Assembly (NCBI GenBank): GCA_945952175.1
Contig: CAMFHW010000095.1
Span: 1-10,684 of the forward strand
DNA: 10,684 bases
From: an uncultured Phenylobacterium sp.
Lineage (GTDB): Bacteria; Pseudomonadota; Alphaproteobacteria; Caulobacterales; Caulobacteraceae
Direction of reading: 5' to 3'
This document shows, piece by piece, positions 1-5,605 of the stretch. Below the pieces are notes generated by a model. It had not been told where the DNA came from, made no database searches, and saw nothing but the letters and a program-made list of their open reading frames with translations. Within the stretch, counting starts at the first letter, position 1. Every line of letters begins with the position of its first letter. A program made the translations under genes and the position numbers.

Positions 1-2153
1 GGGCGTTCATCTCCAGCGCCTTCACCAGAGACCCTCTCGGCGGCGCCTTGCTGCTCGCCGCGCCGCCGATGCTGGCTCTGCTCGCCATCGAGGTCGCGGG
101 CCGCCGCGCCGCCGCGCTCGAAACTGCGCCGATGGCCTGGATGGTTCGCGTGGCCCTCGTGGCTTCGGGCGTGATCGGGTTTCTGCTCTGGGGCGGGATG
201 GGTCCTGGGCGGACCACGGGGCTTGCGACGGCGGTGGCCCTGGCGCTCGTGGCGACCGCTGCCGTGGCAGGCGTGCGCCGCCGTGCGCCGCCCTTCATTC
301 CAGCCTTGATCCAAGGGCTCGCCGTGGCCGGGCTGGGCCTGGCGATCGGCGACGCGCCCGAGGCCCTGCGCCGCGAACTCGCCGCGCCCGCCCTGCTGCT
401 TGGGCTCGGCCTTGCGGCCGCGGGCCTTGGCGCGACCTGGATGGCGCGAGAACCCAAGGATCGGCCCATGGCGGCCTCTGGCGCGGTGGCCTCGGCCCTG
501 GCGTTCGCCGTCTCCGCGCTCGTGCTCAAGGGGCTAGCCCCGCAGGCGCCTTGGATCGGCCCGGCCGGCGGTGCGCTGGTCCTGGCGTTCGGCGCGGCGA
601 TGGTCGCGCGGCGCTCTACGGACCCGCCCCGCGATCTGACCGTGGCCCTATGGATCTGGGCGTCGACGGCTGTGGCCTTCCAGACCTTGGGCATGGCCTT
701 CGATCCGCGCGCCCTGCCGATCGTGTTCGGCGTGTCCGCTGTGGCCGCCGCTGGGTTGCAGATGCGGCTGGGCTGGCGTGGCCTGCCGTCCGCCGCCCTG
801 GCTTCGGCGCTCGCCGCCCTGGCCGCCCTCCTGGGGCCCAAGTTGGGCGGCGTGGCCCTGCTCGGCCAGGGCTCACCCTGGCTCCTGGCCGGTGTCGCGG
901 CGGCGGCCGCCGCCTTGGTGGCCGCGGCGGGCCTGATCGCGAGGCGTGGCGGTCACGGTCGCCGCGACGTCGCCGACGGCCTGATCAGCGGCGCGATCCT
1001 GATCGCCCTGGCCGGCGCGTTCCTCAGTCTGCACGCCTTCGCCGCGCCGTCGGGCGGCCAAAGGCTCGACACCCTGACCGAGGCGGCCCTACGCACCCTG
1101 ATGCTGCTCGCCGCGGGTCTGCTCGCGCGGCCGGGTCCGGATGCGGGGCGCCTGTCGCGCCTGCGTCCGCACGCCCTCCTGCTGGCCGGGACGGCCCACG
1201 CCCTGGTCTTCGCGGGCGTGGTCCTGAATCCGCTTTGGAGCGGCGTCCCGGTCGCTGGCCCGCCGCTGATCGATAGCCTCGCCCTGGCCTTCCTCGTTCC
1301 CGGCGTGCTGCTGGTCGCCGCGGCGCGGACGGTCGGGACTGTGCGCTGGACACCGACCTATGCGCTTGCGGGCGTGGCGTTCGCGGTTGTCTGGGGCCTC
1401 GAAGAGATTCGCCGCCTCTGCCAGGGTGCGGACTTCGCCCATCTTGCGCACGCCCTGGGCCGCCAGGAAGCGGCCGCGGACGCACTCTTCCTGCTGGCGG
1501 TCGCGTGTGGCCTCCTGGCCCTCGCGCGTCGGGCGCCGGCGCGTACCTCCACCTGGACCGGGCTGGAGGCGAGGGGGCTGCCGGCCGCCGCGTCCATCGC
1601 TCTGGCCTTCGCCGACCTGACCTACGGTTATCTCGCCAGCCCCTGGTGGGGCCCGATCGATGGGGCCTTGAGCTCGCTGGCCGCGGCCGTCGTCTTGGCC
1701 GCCTGCTATGCGGGCGGCGTCGGTGCGAGCTTGGCGCTGTCGCGTCTGGCGGCCGACCGCCTCGCCCTGGCCCGGTTCGCGCTGGTGTCGGGGTGCCTGC
1801 AACTCTTCGCGTTGCTGACGCTCGCGATCCGCTTCGGGTTCCGCGGCCTGTCAATGGGCTATCGCCCGGGCGAGGCCGGCTTCGAGACTTGGACCTTCTC
1901 GGCGATCTGGGCGGTCTATGGCCTTGGCGTGATGGTGGTGGGTGTGCGACGGGGCGATCTCGCCCTGCGCTGGACCGGCATCGGCCTCCTGCTGTTCACG
2001 ACCGCCAAGGTCCTGCTCTTCGACATGGCCCATCTCGACGGGATGGTGCGCGCGGCCTCGTTCCTGGCGCTTGGTGCGCTGCTGATCGTCGGCGCGCTCG
2101 CGGCGCGGCGGCTGGGCGCCTTCGGAGCCGCCAGGGCTGAGCCGGAAGACTAG
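1..2153 (+). CDS. DUF2339 family polytopic membrane protein, 5' end outside window
   Basis: The frame is open from the first full codon at position 3, with no stop upstream of the TTG at 48, so the gene starts before the window and about 717 C-terminal codons are seen. The protein is a long series of Ala/Leu/Gly-rich membrane segments separated by short Arg-rich loops, so a multi-pass inner-membrane protein is clear. The C-terminus (KVLLFDMAHLDGMVRAASFL, then an Ala-rich last helix and Arg-rich tail) matches the typical end of DUF2339 proteins, which usually have ten to over twenty membrane helices. The function of this family is not known. The gene ends in TAG, with no clear terminator, 212 bp before the next gene. 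Family assignment rests on recall of the C-terminal pattern. The large size and topology support it. Confidence 0.8.
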   Translation, partial: AFISSAFTRDPLGGALLLAAPPMLALLAIEVAGRRAAALETAPMAWMVRVALVASGVIGFLLWGGMGPGRTTGLATAVALALVATAAVAGVRRRAPPFIPALIQGLAVAGLGLAIGDAPEALRRELAAPALLLGLGLAAAGLGATWMAREPKDRPMAASGAVASALAFAVSALVLKGLAPQAPWIGPAGGALVLAFGAAMVARRSTDPPRDLTVALWIWASTAVAFQTLGMAFDPRALPIVFGVSAVAAAGLQMRLGWRGLPSAALASALAALAALLGPKLGGVALLGQGSPWLLAGVAAAAAALVAAAGLIARRGGHGRRDVADGLISGAILIALAGAFLSLHAFAAPSGGQRLDTLTEAALRTLMLLAAGLLARPGPDAGRLSRLRPHALLLAGTAHALVFAGVVLNPLWSGVPVAGPPLIDSLALAFLVPGVLLVAAARTVGTVRWTPTYALAGVAFAVVWGLEEIRRLCQGADFAHLAHALGRQEAAADALFLLAVACGLLALARRAPARTSTWTGLEARGLPAAASIALAFADLTYGYLASPWWGPIDGALSSLAAAVVLAACYAGGVGASLALSRLAADRLALARFALVSGCLQLFALLTLAIRFGFRGLSMGYRPGEAGFETWTFSAIWAVYGLGVMVVGVRRGDLALRWTGIGLLLFTTAKVLLFDMAHLDGMVRAASFLALGALLIVGALAARRLGAFGAARAEPED

Positions 2154-2225
2154 GTCCACGACCCGGCTCGGTCTGGGATGGTCCGGGGGCGTCCGTCGCG
2201 GCTCGGCGCCTCCGACTCTATCCGC

Positions 2226-2253
2226 TTGGCGCCGGCGCCCATTGGGTTATCGT
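2226..2253 (+). promoter_or_regulatory. weak candidate promoter for the LLM-hydrolase pair
   Basis: In the 212-bp gap before the LLM gene, TTGGCG (2226-2231) and TATCGT (2248-2253) are separated by 16 bp. The -35 part is one base off the Caulobacter TTGACG pattern, while the -10 part is poor. A GC palindrome (2228-2239, GGCGCC twice) overlaps the -35. An AT-only run at 2320-2326 is an alternative core. Nothing else stands out in the gap apart from a small stem-loop (CCCCG/CGGGG, 2332-2345) just before the ribosome binding site. Confidence 0.2.
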
Positions 2254-2365
2254 CGTTCACCTGACCGCCCGACAGAGGCGGCCGCGCATGGCGTCCGCCG
2301 GGCGTCGTGCGGGAGAACCATAAAAATCTGGCCCCGCCAACGGGGGTCAGGGAGGAGGACGCGCG

Positions 2366-3637
2366 ATGAAGTTCACCTGGTTCAACCTGATGCCGTGGCC
2401 GTATCTGCCGGACGATTTCCGGGAGACGAACCGCTCCGTCTGGGTGGATATCGACCAGAAGCTGTTCGACCCGGCCAAGAGCCATGAGGTCTACAACACC
2501 TATATGGACCTGCTCGAATACGCCGACACCCTGGGCTTCGACGGGGTGGGGGTGAACGAGCACCACCAGAACGGCTACGGCATCATGCCCAGCCCGAACA
2601 TCATCGCCGCGGGCCTGGCCCGCCGCACCAAGGACGCGGCCATCGTCGTCCTGGGCAACTCCATCGCCCTCTACAATCCGCCGGTCCGCGTGGCCGAGGA
2701 ATTCGCCATGCTGGACTGCATCTCCGGCGGGCGGCTGGTGGCCGGCTTCCCGGTCGGCACCTCGATGGACACCAACTACTGCTACGGCCAGATCCCGTCC
2801 CTGACGCGGGAGAAGTATCAGGAAGCCCACGACCTGATCATCAAGGCCTGGACGACGCGCGAGCCCTTCGCCTTCAACGGCCGCTACAACAAGCTGCGCC
2901 ACGTCAACCTCTGGCCGCGGCCGATCCAGCAGCCGCATCCGCCGATCCACATCCCCGGCGGGGGCTCGGTCGAGACCTACGACTTCTGCATCGACAACAC
3001 CTATTCCTATTCCTACCTCAGCTTCTCCGGCTACCTCCGGGCCAAGGCGCTGATGCAGGGCTACTGGAACCGGGTCGAGGAACGCGGCGCGCCCGACAAG
3101 TCGCCCTATCGCGCCGGCTTCGCCCAGACCATCTGCGTGGCCGAGACCGACGAGGAGGCCGAGCGTCTGTACTCGGAGCACATCAGCTACTTCTACAATC
3201 GCTGCCTGCACGTCTATCCGGGCTTCGCCGACGCGCCGGGCTATAGAACGATCAAGACCATCCAGACCGGGGCGCTGTCGCAATACGCCCCGCCGCAAGG
3301 GGGCTACACCCAGCTGACCTGGAAGGAGCTGACCGAGCAGGGCCACGTGATCGCCGGCTCGCCGGAAACCGTCCGCCAGCGGATGGAAGACCTGATCAAG
3401 GGCCTGCACGTCGGCAACATCTTCTGCCTGATGCACGTGGGGAACATGCCGGCCGACAAGTGCATGTACTCGACCAAGCTCTTCGCCGAGAAGGTCATGC
3501 CCAAGCTGCGCAACATGTTCCCGGACTATGCGGACGACACCCGCTTCTGGGCGCATCCGCTCGACAAGCGGGTCACCTCGGGCCGCCTGCCCAAGGAGGC
3601 GCCCAGCGCCGCCGACCTCGCCAAGACCTACGCGTGA
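2366..3637 (+). CDS. LLM class flavin-dependent oxidoreductase (luciferase-like)
   Basis: The protein has 423 residues with a luciferase-like TIM-barrel fold (PF00296 type). Visible family signatures are GFDGVGVNEHH (residues 57-67, EHH at 65-67), NPPVRVAEEFAMLD (104-117), SGGRLVAGFPVGT (120-132) and a C-terminal GSPETVRQRM segment followed by a lid ending in FAEKVMPKL. Such enzymes use reduced flavin (FMNH2 here more likely than F420, given the inferred lineage) and O2 for monooxygenation, or act as dehydrogenases. The substrate cannot be read from the sequence. At 423 residues it is longer than the common 330-380 because of the C-terminal extension. The ATG start is supported by GGAGGAGG (2351-2358) 7 nt upstream. 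The alpha/beta hydrolase begins 17 bp after its stop, so the two are very probably co-transcribed. No N-terminal signal sequence is seen, so it is cytoplasmic. Confidence 0.9.
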   Translation: MKFTWFNLMPWPYLPDDFRETNRSVWVDIDQKLFDPAKSHEVYNTYMDLLEYADTLGFDGVGVNEHHQNGYGIMPSPNIIAAGLARRTKDAAIVVLGNSIALYNPPVRVAEEFAMLDCISGGRLVAGFPVGTSMDTNYCYGQIPSLTREKYQEAHDLIIKAWTTREPFAFNGRYNKLRHVNLWPRPIQQPHPPIHIPGGGSVETYDFCIDNTYSYSYLSFSGYLRAKALMQGYWNRVEERGAPDKSPYRAGFAQTICVAETDEEAERLYSEHISYFYNRCLHVYPGFADAPGYRTIKTIQTGALSQYAPPQGGYTQLTWKELTEQGHVIAGSPETVRQRMEDLIKGLHVGNIFCLMHVGNMPADKCMYSTKLFAEKVMPKLRNMFPDYADDTRFWAHPLDKRVTSGRLPKEAPSAADLAKTYA

Positions 3638-3654
3638 CAGGGGGAGGACAGACC

Positions 3655-4431
3655 ATGGAACTCAAGACCGTCCAGACCCACCACGTCCCGGTCCGCTATC
3701 TCGAAGGCGGCTCGGGCCCGGATCTCGTCTATCTGCACGGCGCGGGCGGAGTGACCGCCGAGGATCCGTTCCTCGCGGCCCTGGCCCAGAAGCACCACGT
3801 CTACGCCCCGCTGGTCCCCGGCTACGGCGACAGCGAGGAAGCGCCCGAAATTCGCGACATGCTGGATTTCACCCTCCACACCTGGGACGTGGTCGCGGCT
3901 CTCGGCCTCAAGGACCCGATCCTCGTCGGCCATTCGATGGGTGGGATGATCGCCGCGGAGATGGCCGCGGTTCAGCCCAACGACGTCTCGCGCCTGGCCC
4001 TGATCTGCCCGGCGGGCCTGTGGAACGACGATCATCCGATCGCCGATCTCTTCTCGCTGATGCCCTATGAGATGCCGGCCTATCTGTTCCACGACGCCGA
4101 GGCGGGCGCGAAGATCCTGACGGCGGGACGCGACGTCACCGATCCGAACTTCCTGCAGACCTATCTGGTGACCAATGCGCGCCAGCTCGGCATGGCGGGG
4201 CGCATCCTGTTCCCGATCCCGGAACGGGGCCTCAGCGAGCGGCTCTACCGGATCAAGGCCAAGACCGTGGTGGTCTGGGGCGACAGCGACCGCCTCGTGC
4301 CGCCCTTCTACGCCCACGGCTTCAAGAAGGGCATCGCCGGCGCCGAGCTGGTCTCGATCCCCGAGGCCGGCCACATGGTGATCCTGGAGAAACCCGCCCA
4401 GGTCGCCGAGGCGATCTCGAAGCTGGGGTGA
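3655..4431 (+). CDS. alpha/beta hydrolase
   Basis: The protein has 258 residues and a complete alpha/beta-hydrolase fold. It shows the oxyanion-loop HGAGG (28-32), nucleophile elbow GHSMGG with Ser94, acid motif WGDSDRLVP with Asp212, and the catalytic His240 in PEAGHMV. The reaction is hydrolysis of an ester, lactone, thioester or C-C bond, and the exact substrate is unknown. The ATG at 3655 is chosen over longer in-frame starts because GGGGAGG (3641-3647) lies 7 nt upstream and because residues before it would overlap the LLM gene and look like frame-shadow sequence. With 17 bp between genes it forms an operon with the upstream monooxygenase. The pairing suggests it acts on the oxygenated product (inference). 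It ends just before two palindromic repeats and faces bfr convergently. Confidence 0.9.
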   Translation: MELKTVQTHHVPVRYLEGGSGPDLVYLHGAGGVTAEDPFLAALAQKHHVYAPLVPGYGDSEEAPEIRDMLDFTLHTWDVVAALGLKDPILVGHSMGGMIAAEMAAVQPNDVSRLALICPAGLWNDDHPIADLFSLMPYEMPAYLFHDAEAGAKILTAGRDVTDPNFLQTYLVTNARQLGMAGRILFPIPERGLSERLYRIKAKTVVVWGDSDRLVPPFYAHGFKKGIAGAELVSIPEAGHMVILEKPAQVAEAISKLG

Positions 4432-4438
4432 TCAGCAT

Positions 4439-4462
4439 CCTCTCCCCCGCGCGGGGGAGAGG
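4439..4462. repeat. 24-bp perfect palindrome, GC-rich intergenic repeat
   Basis: The half-site CCTCTCCCCCGC (4439-4450) is followed directly by its exact reverse complement. It continues into a G-rich tail to about 4476. It begins 7 bp after the hydrolase stop. Sequences of this CTCCCC...GGGGAGAGGG type recur between genes in many GC-rich proteobacteria (recall, not searched). In RNA it would give a strong hairpin at the 3' end of the hydrolase message, but there is no T-tract, so it is not a classical intrinsic terminator. Confidence 0.7.
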
Positions 4463-4486
4463 GCAGGGTGAGGGGGCTCCCACAGA

Positions 4487-4603
4487 GTGTCATCCCGGAA
4501 AGCCGCGCGAGCGGCTTGTCCGGGACCCATACGCGCGGGGCCTTCAGGATAGATCGGCGCCTATGGGTCCCGGTCTTCCCCTTCGGGGAAACCGGGATGA
4601 CAC
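4487..4603. repeat. 117-bp multi-hairpin (cloverleaf-like) palindromic repeat
   Basis: A perfect 12-bp terminal inverted repeat, GTGTCATCCCGG (4487-4498) with CCGGGATGACAC (4592-4603), encloses three further perfect stems. These are 7 bp with a GCGA loop (4500-4506/4511-4517), 11 bp CCGGGACCCAT/ATGGGTCCCGG (4520-4530/4563-4573), and 6 bp TTCCCC/GGGGAA with a TTC loop (4576-4581/4585-4590). The GTCATCCCGG...CCGGGACCCAT pattern resembles dispersed intergenic repeats that I recall from alphaproteobacterial genomes. It lies between the convergent hydrolase and bfr genes, 13 bp from the bfr stop, and may serve both as a 3' mRNA end. There is no coding capacity. Confidence 0.75.
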
Positions 4604-4616
4604 CCTTTGGAGCGTC

Positions 4617-5102
4617 CTACTCGCCGCCCTCGATCTCGCCCATGGCGCTCTGGGCGTAGTTCTGTTCGCCCAGCGACTTGATCAGCGACAGCTGGGTCTC
4701 GAGGAAGTCGATGTGTTCCTCGGTGTCGGTCAGGATCTCGCGCACGATCTGGCGCGAGACGAAGTCGGCGCTCGCCTCGCAGGCCTTGATCGCCTCGATC
4801 TGGTCGGCGCGGCCGCCGACCTCGACCGCCAGGTCGGCGGTCATGCACTCGGACAGGGTCTCGCCGATCTTCAGCTTGTGCAGGTCCTGCAGGTTGGGCA
4901 GGCCGTCGAGGAACAGGATGCGCTTGATGAGCTTGTCGGCGTGCTTCATCTCGCCGATCGACTCTTCGTAGGTGATCTTGCCGAGCTTGTAGAAGCCCCA
5001 GTTCTCGTACATCCGCGCATGCAGGAAGTATTGGTTCACCGCGGTCAGCTCGTTGGTGAGGATCGCGTTCAGCAGCTTGATGATCGCCTTGTCGCCCTTC
5101 AT
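4617..5102 (-). CDS. bfr: bacterioferritin
   Basis: The protein has 161 residues, colinear without gaps with E. coli Bfr (158 residues) as recalled. The 24-subunit cage oxidises Fe(II) and stores the mineral in the cytoplasm, with haem between subunit pairs. Haem ligand Met52 and ferroxidase-type residues Glu18, Tyr25, Glu51, His54, Glu94 and His130 are visible. Residue 127, a bridging glutamate in E. coli Bfr, is Thr here (DTEEHIDFLE, 126-135), with Glu at 128 and 129. The ATG start is supported by AGGAGG 5 nt upstream (CCTCCT at 5108-5113 on +). It lies 114 bp downstream of bfd on the same strand, so co-transcription is plausible though the gap could hold its own promoter. Downstream lies the palindromic repeat cluster. 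Confidence 0.95.
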   Translation of the reverse strand: MKGDKAIIKLLNAILTNELTAVNQYFLHARMYENWGFYKLGKITYEESIGEMKHADKLIKRILFLDGLPNLQDLHKLKIGETLSECMTADLAVEVGGRADQIEAIKACEASADFVSRQIVREILTDTEEHIDFLETQLSLIKSLGEQNYAQSAMGEIEGGE

Positions 5103-5137
5103 GGCGGCCTCCTGTCGAATCCTGCGTTCGCGCGCAA

Positions 5138-5161
5138 ACTCACGCCCTGGCCGGGGTGAGT
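5138..5161 (-). other. stem-loop between bfd and bfr
   Basis: ACTCAC (5138-5143) pairs with GTGAGT (5156-5161), and inside these CCC (5145-5147) pairs with GGG (5153-5155), leaving one bulged G and a TGGCC loop. It would form in the intercistronic RNA about 35 nt before the bfr start codon. It could be a processing or partial termination site. No T-tract follows, and GC-rich sequence forms such stems easily. Confidence 0.3.
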
Positions 5162-5216
5162 CAAAGCCTATGTTTGCAAGTGATTCCGCGTCCCATTCTC
5201 AGGTCGCGGCGGCCGT

Positions 5217-5402
5217 CTACTCGGCGGCGTAGCGCAGGGCTTCGGCCGCGTCCTCGGCCATTTCCTTCATCTCGCAGACGCAGCGCGCGCATTGCGGCTT
5301 GGCTCCGCAGGCGCGGAAAATCTCTGCGGGACGGCGGGCGCCGTTCTCGATCGCCGCGCGAACCTCGCGCTCCCGGATCCCGTTGCAGTTGCAGACGTAC
5401 AA
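5217..5402 (-). CDS. bfd: bacterioferritin-associated ferredoxin (TTG start)
   Basis: The protein has 61 residues, beginning MYVCNCNGIREREV when the TTG at 5402-5400 is taken as start. This is exactly where Bfd proteins normally begin. Four cysteines in the Bfd [2Fe-2S] pattern are present: Cys4-x-Cys6 and Cys38-x2-Cys41. Cys32 and Cys43 are extra. Bfd binds bacterioferritin and passes electrons to the core to release stored Fe(II). The TTG start is preferred over an ATG 99 nt further upstream because GGAGG (5409-5413 on +) sits 6 nt before it, and because residues before it are low-complexity and not Bfd-like. The upstream ATG would also place the Fur-box-like site and promoter inside the coding sequence. 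bfr follows 114 bp downstream. The promoter carries a Fur-box-like site, fitting induction when iron is scarce. Confidence 0.92.
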   Translation of the reverse strand: MYVCNCNGIREREVRAAIENGARRPAEIFRACGAKPQCARCVCEMKEMAEDAAEALRYAAE

Positions 5403-5408
5403 GCTCGT

Positions 5409-5413
5409 CCTCC
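5409..5413 (-). promoter_or_regulatory. ribosome binding site that fixes the bfd TTG start
   Basis: GGAGG on the minus strand lies 6 nt before the TTG codon. No comparable site precedes the upstream ATG at 5501, so this site decides the start. Confidence 0.75.
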
Positions 5414-5425
5414 GTCGACCCTTGC

Positions 5426-5453
5426 TATGTAGCAGATGCGAACGCCGTTGCAA
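5426..5453 (-). promoter_or_regulatory. candidate housekeeping promoter of bfd
   Basis: On the minus strand, the -10 GCTACATA (5433-5426) matches 7 of 8 positions of the Caulobacter consensus GCTANAWC. It lies 13 bp after a -35-like TTGCAAC (5453-5447, 4 of 7 to TTGACGS). The predicted start of RNA is near 5420, giving a leader of about 18 nt that contains the GGAGG site. The -35 is half of the Fur-box-like inverted repeat, so binding there would block RNA polymerase. Confidence 0.55.
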
Positions 5454-5465
5454 CTCATTTGCAAC
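5447..5465. promoter_or_regulatory. Fur-box-like operator, 19-bp inverted repeat
   Basis: GTTGCAACTCATTTGCAAC is a perfect 7-5-7 inverted repeat (GTTGCAA / TTGCAAC). Its length and TTGCAA-n-TGA-n-TTGCAA layout resemble alphaproteobacterial Fur boxes as I recall them. It covers the -35 of the bfd promoter and lies 140 bp upstream of the cydA ATG on the other strand. The expected effect is iron-dependent repression of bfd(-bfr). An effect on cydAB is possible but unproven. A different regulator with a similar palindrome is an alternative. Confidence 0.6.
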
Positions 5466-5503
5466 TAGCACGCCACCTGGCCGCGCAAGGCCGCCCGTCA
5501 CGC

Positions 5504-5518
5504 GCGACGGTTTGTCGC
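5504..5518 (+). promoter_or_regulatory. RegA/ActR-like redox regulator site upstream of cydA
   Basis: GCGACGGTTTGTCGC fits the recalled Rhodobacter RegA pattern GNGRCRTTNNGNCGC at every position but one (G for the first T). It overlaps a 12-bp perfect palindrome, TTGTCGCGACAA (5512-5523). cydAB is a known RegA target in Rhodobacter. A -35-like TTGCCGC follows at 5531-5537, without a convincing -10. No FNR/FixK-type TTGAT-N4-ATCAA site was found between 5403 and 5605. Confidence 0.4.
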
Positions 5519-5605
5519 GACAACCAAGCTTTGCCGCGCGCGTTCTGGGGATGGAGAGTGCGAAGCCCGCAAAATGCGGATCGCCTGGTCGAGGTCTCGA
5601 GCGAG

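Noticed and set aside
2150..3556. 468-codon open frame on the minus strand
   Set aside because: Entirely antisense to the LLM gene; its valine/aspartate/glycine-rich composition is typical of an antisense frame in GC-rich coding DNA, with no recognisable domain.
4606..4615. Decamer TTTGGAGCGT shared with 9676-9685
   Set aside because: A shared 10-mer is expected by chance within a window of this size, and flanking sequences differ.
5174..5185. TTGCAAGTGATT, resembling half of the Fur-like box, upstream of bfr
   Set aside because: Only one half-site; the second arm (TCCGCGT) does not match, so a second operator is not supported.
5156..5605. 150-codon N-terminal extension of cydA
   Set aside because: Arg/Ser-rich, overlaps bfd in antisense, and CydA proteins normally begin at the ATG at 5606.
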